Origin: Orientallactaga sibirica
Lineage: Eukaryota > Chordata > Mammalia > Rodentia > Dipodidae
Reading direction: 5' to 3'
Length of the DNA: 64,000 nt
Assembly (NCBI GenBank): GCA_036365145.1
Contig: JAEOAD010000045.1
Span: forward strand, 18,951,501-19,015,500
In this document: positions 12,700 to 24,000 of the stretch, one piece after another
Position numbering within the stretch: position 1 is the first letter of the stretch
How the letters are laid out: every line of letters begins with the position of its first letter
The notes under the pieces: generated by a model
The model's database searches: none
What the model saw: the letters and a program-made list of their open reading frames with translations, nothing else
What the model was told of the DNA's origin: nothing
Program-made: the position numbers and the translations under genes

Positions 12700-12860
12700 G
12701 ACATGACTGTCCTGCATATCTCTGGACTGCTTGCTCACTCAACAAATGTGTACTAACTGTTTACTATGTGCCAAGCATTGTACTGGGCTCTGGATACACA
12801 GCAATGAACAAGACAGACAAGATCCCTGCTGTCACAAAGGTGACATTCTGATCAACAAAT
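12700..12860 (+). repeat. L2 3'-end relic
   Basis: CAACAAATGTGTACTAACTG, ACTATGTGCCAAGCATTGTA and ACAAGATCCCTGCTGTCACA follow the conserved 3' end of LINE2. The remainder of 12860-13140 is plain AT-rich intron. Confidence 0.7.
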
Positions 12861-13146
12861 GAAGACATTATAAGTGAGGTCATGTTAGACTAATTTTTAT
12901 CAGTTAACACAACTGCAAGAGAGAGCAACCTTAATGATGGTAGTACAACTATGTCAAATATAACCATTTAAGTTTTCTTTTTCCTCAAAAGGCCTTTTGA
13001 AATAACTTTTTTATGAAAGAGTAGACCAGATTTGACTTGTACTATTTACCCAGAATAAATGTATAGATTTATCATTTATTGATTTCGGAACTTTGTTTCT
13101 TATAACTTTCCTGAAACACATTTAAAGAAAAATATGAAAGCAGCAG

Positions 13147-14769
13147 CTGGGTGTGGTGGCACACGCCTTTAATCCTAGCACTCGGGAGGCAGAGGTAGGA
13201 GGATTGCCATGAGTTGGAGGCCACCCTGAGACCACATAGTGCATTCCAGGTCAGCCTGGGTTAGAGTGAGACCCTACCTCGACAAAACCAAAACACAAAC
13301 ATGAGACCCTACCTCAAAAAAAAAAAAAAAGCAGATTCAAACATTATTGGAAATTTTAGAAATTTTCTTACAAACGCAGTGTCGAGTACTTCTAAATTTA
13401 AGCATAAATATTTTTAAAAATATTTTATTTATTTATTTATTTATTTATTTGAGAGAGAGAGAGAGAGGAAGAGGCAGATAGAGAGAAAGAGAGAATGGGC
13501 ACACTAGGGCCTCCAGCCACTGCAAACAAACTCCAGATGCATGCGCCCCTTGTGCATCTGGCTGACGTGGGTCCTGGGGAATTGAACCGAGGTCCTTTGG
13601 CTTTGCAGGCAAATGCCTTAACCACTAAGCCATTTCCCCAGCCCTTAAACATAAATCTTGAGGCTGTTGTCTGTTAGTAGTTTCATAGAAGCATAGAAAG
13701 ATAAAGTAAACATAAAAGAGTTACAAATTTCTTATAAGAAGTCCCCATCTATTTGCAGCATCTTGGGACTCACCCATCATCATGCTGGGGCCAGGATCCT
13801 GAGATTCCTTGTGCCTGCAGCCCCCTGGCTCTGAAAGGCAGGGAACCTAAGAAAGAGCCATTAGGGACTTTCCAGCACAAACACCAGAGAGATCTGTGTC
13901 TTGTCTCTGTGTCGAACAATGAGATTTGTGTGTTAGGCTTCCCCTCTTACTCCCAGGGCCACCTGGCCATCTACAGATCAAGCCCTTTAGGGGAAAGTAC
14001 TAAGTAGCACCTTATAGGTACATCTGCCTGGACTGGCCCAGAACTTAAATTATTTTTGATTTACTTTTTGTCCCTGGGGAATACAGTGGGACAGCATAAC
14101 TCCAATTATTTTCAGTGTTTCTTCTGGGGACACTCAACAGTAAAAGTTGGCCATGCTATCTAGTACAGTTGGCTTGGTGGAGAACATCCCCCACAATGAA
14201 ATGGCACTCTTCAGAACAGAAATCATTTTACAGCCTTAGGCTGTGAGCCACGTATATACTCACATATACACATTTACTTCAAGTGTACTTTTTAAAAGTT
14301 TTTATTTATTTATTTATTAGAGACGGGGGCGGGGGGAGAGAATGGGCACGCCAGGACCTCTAGCCACTGCAAAGGAACTCCAGATGCAGGCACCACCATG
14401 TGCATCTGTCTTACGTGGGACTTGGAGAGTCTAACCTGGGTCCTTGGGCTTCACAGGCAAGCGCCTTAACCGCGAAGCCATCTCTCCAGCCCCAAGTGTC
14501 CTTTTTTAAAACAATGTTTTTCTTTTTCTTTTTCTTTTGAGAGAGAGATAGAGAGCAAGAGAAAGAGAGAGAGAGAGAATGGGCGCACCAGCAGCCTCTC
14601 AGCTGCTGTGAACGAAGTCCAGACGTGTGCGCCCCCTTGTGGCAAAGTGCGACATTGTGCCCTTGCATCACTTTTTGTGTCTGGCTAAATGTGGGACCTG
14701 GAGATTGGAACCAGCGTTCTTAGGCTTGGTAGGCAGGTGCCTTAACTGCCAAGCCATCACTCCAGCCCC
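13147..14769. repeat. SINEs flanking single-copy intron
   Basis: B1 13147-13330 (+); tRNA SINE 13418-13645 (-); single-copy 13650-14289, where I see nothing; tRNA SINE 14290-14494 (-); long-variant tRNA SINE 14508-14769 (-). Confidence 0.8.
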
Positions 14770-14899
14770 CCAAGTGTACTTTTTATACAGACTCCAGACA
14801 ACCATTTTCCCCTCACACATTCGTTCATTCATTCAGAAGCTATTCATTCTCATTTTAAATTTCTATTGTATTTATAACTCTAGAGACAAAAAACAAACC

Positions 14900-15972
14900 T
14901 TGTTAGTGGGAGCATGGTAGAGCAGAGAGAAGGACGTGTATACAGAGTGAAAAAACACTTGAATATAGGGTATTTTGGACTATTTTCCTGTACGTTGGCA
15001 GAAGTTTTTTTTTTTTTTTTTTTCTGGTTTTGCGAGGTAGGGTCTCACTCTGGTCCAGGCTGACCTGGATTTCACTATGTAGTCTCAGGGTGGCCTCGAA
15101 CTCTCGGCGATCCTCCTACCTCTGCCTCCCGAGTTCTGGGATTAAAGACGTGCGCCACCACGCCCGGCGGCAGAAGTTTTTTAAAATCAGTGAGAATTTG
15201 GAAATTAAAAGTATAGTATTTAGGTCATTTGGACCCATTGGCCAGGTTATATTGTGGCCAGGCAGAGTTGCAGAGAAAGATCAGATGATGAGGTTTGATG
15301 TCGTCCAAGAGTTGTAGAGGCTTTAAGTTCTTAAGGAGACAGAAAAAGAGCAAAACAAGGGTGAGAGAAAGGAAGCAGGGCTTAAGCTGGGTTTACACAG
15401 AACACCAATATGACCCCCTGGCCCGTTAGGGTGAATGGGGCCTGCACCTTCCATGTGGGCAGAGGCCATATAGGTTGCAACTGTTGCCTTTTTAGCCTGT
15501 TAGTGGGCAAGGCGGGCATCTGTGCTCCTGATGGCAAAAGCGGCTGGCAGTGAAAGATGAAACTCAGGAGGGAGGGGGAAAGAGTATCCTGAGATGGTGC
15601 AACCGAACCAAAAAGCACCCCTTAGGGCACAGAGAACAAGAGAATGAGAGACCCAAGGTCTCGAGAGTGCGTCTTTCTAGAGACCTAGGGTTGGGACCCA
15701 GAAGCGGGTGAGGGCTGTAGCCAGGTGTGCCTGGCACAGCTTCCACGAGGAGGGATTAACCCTGAGAGCAAGCCAACCTGAGAGGGACACTTACTGAAAG
15801 GGAGGGAAGAAGAGCGAGGCTGAATTGTGGTGGGTGTGAAAGCCAGTATCAGGCAGAGATGGTCTAAAGCCTTCAGAGGGTAACTGGCAGCTTGGAGGTG
15901 GTCTGGTCAGGGGAAAGGTCTGGCTGCCCAAGAGGGTAACTGGAAGCCTCCTATGTGAGTCAGGGCACCAGA
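14900..15972 (-). mobile_element. Class I ERV leader and decayed gag (matrix) region
   Basis: This stretch continues from the LTR. About 600 bp is leader-like, with C/T-rich minus-strand sequence. It is followed, in 15300-14920, by conceptual fragments resembling gammaretrovirus-like matrix protein: a WPQY-type motif near 15250 and an IPY-Q-FF-type motif near 14960. In-frame stops show the gene is dead. A young B1 (15011-15168) has inserted into it. No capsid, pol or env remains, so the copy is 3'-truncated. The homology call is from motif memory, not a search. Confidence 0.6.
15011..15168 (-). repeat. Young B1 inside the ERV gag remnant
   Basis: Nearly consensus B1 with the young-subfamily markers TCTGGTCCAGG and CTCTCGGCGATCC. 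GGCAGAAGTTTTTT is duplicated on both sides (14997-15010 and 15169-15182). Confidence 0.85.
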
Positions 15973-16370
15973 TGTAAGGTTTGTGACCAAGACCACTCTG
16001 AGGCAAAGATGAAAGCTTTTATTCAGGAAAAACATGAACTGCCAGGACTGACTCTCAAGAGCAGAGCACAGCCAACCTGAGCTTGCAGATAGTGGGCTTT
16101 ATAGGGCTTTTCAGCTGGGGGAAGGTGAGGAAGAGAAAAGAACTCATTTGTTCTTTACATTAGCCATTTCAAATAGCTAGGGGGAGAGACCAGAACAGTG
16201 ACCAGGGAACTTATGAGATAAGGGGGCAGGGAACCATGACCTGGGGGCACTGTTAGACAAGGAAGGGATAAAGGCTGGGCGGCTTCTTGACGGTAATTCA
16301 CTTGCTTATGTCTCTGTTGTCATCCTGCTGTCCTTGGTGACTCCATTTTGGGAGCCTGTCCGACCTAACA
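15973..16370 (-). mobile_element. Class I ERV long terminal repeat
   Basis: This 398-bp element is bounded by near-perfect inverted ends: TGTAAGGT at the left, ACCTAACA at the right. On the minus strand it has TATAAA (plus TTTATA 16098-16103) about 75 nt before AATAAA (plus TTTATT 16018-16023), the expected U3-R order. Immediately inside, two bases after the LTR, the minus strand reads TGGTGCCCTGACTC, placed like a tRNA primer-binding site. This is therefore the 5' LTR of a minus-strand provirus remnant. Confidence 0.8.
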
Positions 16371-17640
16371 ATCTCTATGAGTTCAAGCCCAGTCTAGGCT
16401 ACAGAGTAAGTTCCAGGTCAGCTTGAGCTAGAGTGAAACCCTGCTTCAAAACAACGACAACAAAATTACATTCTTTTGGCTGGGGAGATGGCTCATCAGT
16501 TAAAAGTGCTTGCTTGAGGGCTGGAAAGGGGTTCTAATGGTTATGTTTTTTGCCTGTGAAGGCTAAGGATATAGGTTCAATTTCCCAGAATCCACGTAAG
16601 CCAGATGCACCTGGAATTCACTATGTAGCCTCAGGGTGGCCTAGACATCACAGCAGTCCTCTTACTTCTGCTTCTGGAGTGCTGGAATTAAAGGCGTGCG
16701 CCGCCATGCCCAGCTTCATTTCATTCTTTTAAAAAAATATTTTTACAGCCGGGCGTGGTGGCACACGCCTTTAATCCCAGCACTCGGGAGGCAGAGGTAG
16801 GAGGATCACCATGAGTTCGAGGCCACCCTGAGACTACAGAGTAAATTCCAGGTCAGCCTGGACTAGAGTGAGACCCTACCTTGAAAAACCAAATATATAT
16901 ATATATATTTATTTATTTGTTTATTTGAGACACAGAAAGAGAGTGGGCACGCCAGGGCCTCCAGCCACTGCAAACATACATCTGGCTTACATACACCTGG
17001 AGAATCGAACCTAGATCCTTAAGCTTCACAGGCAAGTGCCTTAACCACTAAGCCATCTCTCCAGCCCTCATTCTTTTTTTAAAAAATGTTTTATTTATTT
17101 ATTTATTTGAGAGAGAGAGGAAGAGGCAGATAGAGAGAGAGGAGAGAGAGAGAGAGAATGGGTGCACCAGGGCCTCCTGCCATTGCAAAAGAACTCCAGA
17201 CACATGCGCCACCTTGTGCATCTGGCTTACGTGGGTCCTGGTGAATGGGACCTAGGTCCTTCGGCTTTGCAGGCAAATGCCTTAACCACTAAGCAATCTT
17301 CCAGCCCTCATTTCATTCTTATATCAACCCTATGGGGTGGGTATTATAATTTAGCTTGTTTTATGATTTAAAAAGTGGGGTGTGGCTGGACTTGATACAA
17401 TAAAACCAGGCTCTTGGGGCTGGAAAGATGGCTAAGCAGTTAAGGCATTTGCCTCAAAGCAAAAGGATCCCGGTTTGATTCTCTAGGACCCACGTAAGCC
17501 AGATGCACAAGGGCGGGGGGCTCATACATCTGGAGTTCGTTTGCAGTGGCTGGAGGCCCTGGCATGCCCATTCTCTCCCTCTCTTTTTCTGTCTCTGACT
17601 CTTTCTCTCTCTCTCTCTCAAATAAATAAATAAAAATAAA
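16371..17640. repeat. SINE cluster right of the ERV
   Basis: B1 3' part 16371-16465 (+, cut at the LTR edge); tRNA SINE pieces 16478-16608 (+); B1 piece 16609-16716 (-); B1 16747-16893 (+); tRNA SINEs 16908-17067 and 17080-17308 (-); tRNA SINE 17418-17640 (+), which splits an old MIR (about 17310-17380 and 17642-17700). Confidence 0.75.
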
Positions 17641-17894
17641 ACCAGGCCTTGAGAGGTTGAATTACCTACCTAGGATCACACAGGAGAAGCAGTGCTGTTG
17701 GCAAAGGAAACATAAAGTGTGAGAGGAGGGGACAGTCACAAGGGATGGGCTGGGGAGGATGGTTGAAGGTGCTTGAGGCTGTCTAGGTCTAGGTGTCCTG
17801 ATGTGAGAGGTGTTTTGGTGCTGGAGTTCTTCAGCAGAGGTCTCACCAGCAGCAGAGCCAGTGTGATGGGCTGTGAATCCTGTGTATGTTCTAG

Positions 17895-18012
17895 GAGGCT
17901 AATGGGCCTACTGATGGCTACGCTGCGATTGCCCAGGCAGACAGGCTAACACAGGAGCCTGAAAGCATCCGCAAGTGGAGAGAGGAGCAGAAGAAACGTC
18001 TGCAGGAGCTGG
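17895..18012 (+). CDS. CLTB: CLTB coding exon: start of heavy-chain-binding region
   Basis: This exon is preceded by ttctag and followed by gtaagg. It begins in phase 0 with Glu-Ala-Asn-Gly-Pro and leaves one base of the next Asp codon. It encodes 39 residues, including the start of the charged helix (SIRKWREEQKKRLQEL) that packs against the clathrin heavy chain. Confidence 0.96.
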
Positions 18013-21000
18013 GTAAGGGCCCTGATGGCTGAGAGCTGACTCCAGCAGGGTTGATTGCTGGAACATGGTGGGGTGGAATGAGGCAGCTTTTGGGTCTGTG
18101 GAGGCTCATGCTGTCTTAATGTGGACCTGGCTGAGGGTGGGTCCTGGGGCTGCTGGTAGGGGCCCAGGGAGTTGCCGCTGGGGCAGCCATGCAGAATTCA
18201 TTCATTCTCCTATTGGGGCTACAGATGCTGCCTCTAAAGTGGCAGAACAGGAGTGGCGGGAGAAGGCCAAAAAGGAACTGGAGGAGTGGAACCAGCGCCA
18301 GAGTGAACAAGTTGAGAAGAACAAGATAAACAACCGGTGAGAGGCACCTGGGGACATGAAGGAGTTACAGGGCTTTGAGGGGTGATCAGGTCATGCAGGG
18401 AGCTATGGAGAACAGAGGAGAGCTCTGGGGATCATGAAGGAATTATGGGACTATGAGGGAGGTAAGGCGTCATGAAGGGAGCTATGGAGAGCTGAGGGGA
18501 GCATCATGGAGTCACGAGGGTAGCTTTGGGGACTTGAGGTGAGCTGTAGGGCCAGTGAGGGGAGTGATGGTATCAGAGCCTGTCTTAACATGGGTGACTT
18601 GGTAAGAACATGGAGGGAGGACTTGAACTCCCAGGGATGCTTCTTGGTGGTCTGTGGAGGTCAGAGCCCTTCTGAGCTGGTCCACCGCAGGGCCCTTACC
18701 ACTCTGCATGACTGGAAGGAAGAGGATTCGCTGGTTAGCAGAAAGGTGCCAGGGCCCAAGAGTGCATCTTGGACTGTTCAGGGTCCAGAAGCCTACAGCT
18801 AGTCCTGGGCCTCCTGTGGTCCGGTTTGGATCTGGGAGCTCACAAGCCTGGCTGTGTATTCGATTTCATTGCTTGTAGAAGTGACAACACTTCAACTCAG
18901 AGTGACTAAGGGATACAAGGGCCTTAGTGGCCTATGTAACTAAAAAGGCCAAGGTGGGACCATAGTCATGGTGGCCTCAGGTGCTCAGATGAAGTCAGTT
19001 GGCACTCTCATTACCACTCGCCTCTGCTTCCTTCTATTCTGGCCTCACTTAAGCACATATTCCTCTATATGGCCATCAGCTCCAGGCTTCTGCCATACTT
19101 TTTTGACAAGCCCAGTGAAAGGCCAGGAAAATAGCATCAGGTGTCTACTTGCTAGACTCCTTGAGCTGAAACTCACTGGTCTATCTTGGGTCATGAGCCA
19201 ATGGCAGACCCAGTGAATGCAGCCAGGAAGGGAGGGGTGGAAGGCCCATTCATTGGACTGCACACTGGGGTCAATCCCACCCAAACGCCATGAATGACAA
19301 CTGCAGAAGCAGCCTGCAGAGCACAACCAGCTATCCTTTCTGGAGGCTGGACAAGCAAAACCAGCAGATAGGCACCAGAGAACACACTGGTGGAAACGGT
19401 CTCAGCATGGGTACGGTCCCTGCCTTGGATGCTGTACCCCTCAAGGTACAAGATCTTCCGGGAAGGAAAAGAGACTCTGGGAAGCTGCTGCATTTGTGTT
19501 CAAGAAATGTCACATGCTGGGCTGCGCACTGGGAAATGGTGATAAGAAGAAGGACCCATGTGTGTCCTCAAAGAGTTGAGGCAAGAATCACACCTTACAA
19601 CTGAACTTGGATACAGCGGGGCTGTTGCAGTCAGCTCCTCATTACTGGGGCCAATATCCAACAAGATACAGCTTATGGGAGAAAAGGGTTTTATTTCACG
19701 TTTACAGAGCCTATGGGAACACCATAACAGTGGAAGAAGCTGACACCCTTTCATGGATCCAAGCAGAGAGACATCATTAATAGTCAGTATCACAAAAAAA
19801 GTACAAAACATCCAGAACTCAAATGTTTTGAACACACCTAGTAGGGCTGGACTCAGATCTGCCCCAAACACATTTTAGTGCCGGACTCTAAGCTCTGCCC
19901 TCATGGACACACCCCCATAACAGGAATCTGCCTTTTAGGAGCTGAAGTTACAAGCTTATTTTTTTAAATTAAAAAAAAAATTACTGGGCTGGGCAGATGG
20001 TTTAGTGGTGAAGGAAGCCAAAGGACCCATGTTTGATCTCTCTCCAGATCCCACATAAGCCGGAAGCACAAAGCTGAGGCAAACACAAGGTAGCACATGC
20101 CCATTAGGTGGCACAAGTGTCTGGAGTTCGATTGTAGTGGCTAAGGCCCTGGTATGCCAATTCTCTTTCTCTCACAAAATAAAATTATTAATTTATTTGT
20201 AAGCAGAGGGATACAGAAAGAGAGAATGGGCAGGCCAGGACCTTTAGCCAGTGTAAACAAACTCCACATGCATGTACCGCTTTGTGCATCTGGGTACTTG
20301 GGAATCGAACTTGAGTCGATAGCCTTTTCAGGCAAATGCCTTAACCACTGAGACATCTTTCTAGCCCTGCAAGTTTAATTTTAATAAAACACCCGAGTCT
20401 ATGGGGCCAAACATTCAAACTGTCATACTCAAACTACCACAGGGGTCCTCTGCATGAGGACCCCTGGATGTTCTGTGAGCATTTTCATTTTTGATTTTTC
20501 AAGGTAGGGTCTCACTCTAGCTCAGGCTGACCTGGAACTCACTTTGTAGTCCCAGGCTGGCCTTGAACGACAGTGATGCCTCTACTTCTGCCTCCTGAGT
20601 GCAGAGATTAAAGGCGTGCACCACCATGCCCGGCTTCTGTGAACTTTTCCTGGGCAGTTGTAAATAAACATTTGCTCCACACCAACAGAGCAAAGTGCAA
20701 TTCCACGCAAATTCAACGTATGGAACAAGTGAGCTAAAAGAGCTTCCTCACAGAATATGGTGACCCCTAAAGCAGCCTCATCATGGCCAAGACTCAACCC
20801 AGGATAGACAATAACCCCCCCAGACCTGCATAGATGGAGTCCCCACCTTCAGTTAACCTTCCACACACTATATGCTCTTACACCTGCTCAGATCACAAGA
20901 CTGCATATAGCAGCAGAGCTGGCTGAGAAGTGCAGGAGGGAGAACCGAGATCCCGGTGAAGTCACATGACCCTTCCCATCCCTCCTCCTATGAAGGAAAT

Positions 21001-24000
21001 CAGCCATCCCAATCTTGAGGGACTCTTGCTAACAGCTGCTTCTGATGAAGATAGTAATAGCTATTGTGCTCAGAGGACAGCATTTCATGACACTGTAGGA
21101 GCAAGGAAGCAGTCTGCAGGATGGAGACTTAAGACTTGCGGAGGACAACTATGAGTTTATGAGGGTGAAAAAAGGCTGGTGCAGGGAAGCGCATTCTAGA
21201 CCTGGGCGTATTGGTCCATAGGGAATCGTCGTATAGAGGGAGAGAAGATGACGAAGGTGGGATGTCTTAGGCAGAGATTTGAGCAGTGGCTAGAGGTGGG
21301 GGGTACTGAAGGCTTTAGCATGGGAGAATAATATGAGGGCTGTTCTAGAAAAGACACTGTGGCTAGGGTGCAGTCTTCTCTACTTTCCTCACTTGGGCTG
21401 TGTGTAGTTGCTGAGCCTGCAAAGTGTGCTTCCTAACATGACTCCTTGTTGGAGGTACTAATACACTGTCTCTCTTTCTCTCTGACCCTCTGCCGGCCTG
21501 TCTTGCTGTCTGTCTCCCCTCGCCTAACCCTTTCCCCTAACCTGTCCCTCAAGGATCGCTGACAAAGCATTCTACCAGCAGCCAGATGCTGATATCATCG
21601 GCTATGTGTATGTGTCTCCTTCACTCTCTGCAGGGGGAGCTGGGGAGGGGGGAGCTCAGGGGTCTCTTGTTGGTGGGGTATAAATGAATGTGGCTGGGCT
21701 TGGGGGCAGTGACCAGAGCAGGAGGTGAATTCCGGGATGCATGCAGGCGTCAGCCTTTGCCTCCATCTGTGTCCCTCCAGCCAACCTGAGGCAGCTTGGC
21801 CAAGTCTCCTGAAGGGTGGGGACAGAGGAAATAATGCCTGGGAGCCCCACAGGGGAGGGGTCAAGGGCAAGCAGCCCAGCCTCTTCTCTCTGAGATGCCT
21901 CGTGGGGGGTGGGTGAGTGGGATGAAGGCATCCTTTATTGAACAGACATAGCATGGGGTGCTGAAGGAATCAAGAATAAGAGATGCCTTTATGTAAAGTC
22001 CACCTCTCCTTTCCCCTCCCCCAAGTGCATGGACTTGGCCATGAGCCTCTGCCCCACCATGGCTCATTGTGTAGTCTAGCTGGAACTCTTGACTACTTCA
22101 GATCTGGCATGGCAAGTAGGTTTCCTCTCCTCTCTTGCCAGCCCCAATTGACTGGTAATGCAGCCTGCAGGGTGGTGATGGGGATTTTTAACTCAAAAGA
22201 AAAAATGCAGTGTGTGGCCAGCTCCTTGCTGTGCCTGCTGGAGCTGTGCCTTGCTTGGGTAAACCACGGAAGCCTCTGATGCCATCACTCCTTCCTTACA
22301 CAACGCAGGGCACAGCAGGGCAGCAGCCTTTGTCTCCTTCCTCCCACCCCTTCTTCCATCTGGCAGTACCTGATGGTACTTACTCTATGTCACTCACTAG
22401 TCAGATACAGAGAAGGCATACATAGTCCACCTCTCCGAGTTGCTCCTGGTCTGGAGTACATTGTACAAAGAGCCATGTGGGAGGACATGTGGAGCTCTGG
22501 AGGCTACCCTGTGCTGGGGGTGAGGAGCAGTGCGAACTTCAGAGATTCATTGACCTTCATTTAAATAATTTAAATTTAAATTTATTTAATTGCAAGGAGA
22601 GAGAGGGAAGGAGAGAGAGAGACACCAGGGCCTCTAGCCACTGCAAACGTACTCCAGAGGCATGCACCACTTGGTGCATCTGGCTTTACATGAGTGCTAG
22701 GGAACTGAACCTGGGTTGTTGGAGGCAAGAGCCTTAACCTCTGAGCCATTTCCCCACCCCCACCCCCATTTTTATTTTTATGAGAGGGAGAGAGAGAGAG
22801 AAAGAAAAAGAGGGAGAATTGGCATGCCAGGGCCTCCAGCCACTGAAGTTGAACTCCAGATGCATATGCCACCTTATGAATGTGTCACTTTGTGCATCTG
22901 ACTAACGTGAGATCTGGGGAGTCAAACATGGGTCCTTAGGCTTTGCAAGCAAGTGCCTTAACTGCTAAGCCATCTCTCCAGCCTATGTACCTTCAATTTT
23001 GATAAAGAGTTTGCTGGCCGGATGTGGTGCCTTTAATCCCAGCACTCGGGAGGCAGAGGTAGGAGGATCACCGTGAGTTCGAGGCTACCCTGAGACTATA
23101 TAGTGATTTCCAGGTCTGCCTGGACTAGAGTGAAACCCTACCTCAAAACAAAACAAAACAAAACAAAACAAGAGTTTGTTGGTCAGGAGGGTTGACAAGA
23201 AAGACACTGTAGGTGGGAGAGGCAGCTGGGGCAGAAGCCTGGAAAACAAGTGGAGCACAGAGGGGCCTGGGCTTGTAGGGATGGACAGGAGCTGAGACTG
23301 GAAGGTGACAGCATGGGAGTCACAAAGTCAGGATTAAGAAACTCATATTTGACCCCTAAGGCAGTGGGGAGCCATGGGACGTTTCCAACAGGGGAAGGGG
23401 CTATACAGCAGGCTTACTGCAGAGTACCACCTGGAACTCACTTTGTAGCCCCAGGAGGAACTTGTGACGATCCTCCAACCTCAGCCTCCCGAGTGCTGGG
23501 ATTAAAGGCATGTGCCACCACACCTTGCCCTTTCTTTTTTTTTGGTTTTGCAAGGTAGGGTATCACTCTGGTCCAGGCTGACCTGGAATTAACTATGTAG
23601 TCTCAGGGTGGCCTCGAACTCTCAGAGATCCTCCTACCTCTGCCTCCCGAGTGCTGGGATTAAAGGCGTGCGCCACCACGCCCGGCTAACACCTTGCCCT
23701 TTTTATGCTTTTTGTTTTCTCTCTCTCTCGCTCGCTCGCTCTCTTTTTTTTTTTTTTTTTTTTTTTTTGGTTTTCCGAGGTAGGGTCTCACTCTAGCTCA
23801 GGCTGACCTGGAATTCACGATGTAGTCTCAGGGTGGCCTTGAACTCATGGCGATCCTCCTACCTCTGCCTCCCGAGTGCTGGGATTAAAGGTGTGTGCCA
23901 CCACGCCCAGCTTAAAGGTTTTTTTTGTTTCAGAGAGACAGGTAGAGAATCGATGCGCCAGCAGCCTCTCAGCCACTGTGAATGAACCCCAGATGCCTGC

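Noticed and set aside
22307..22374. Possible extra CLTB exon (acceptor-like cgcag, open frame, donor-like gtactt)
   Set aside because: The known light chain b needs no further exon here, and the translated Ser/Pro-rich peptide matches nothing known in the family.
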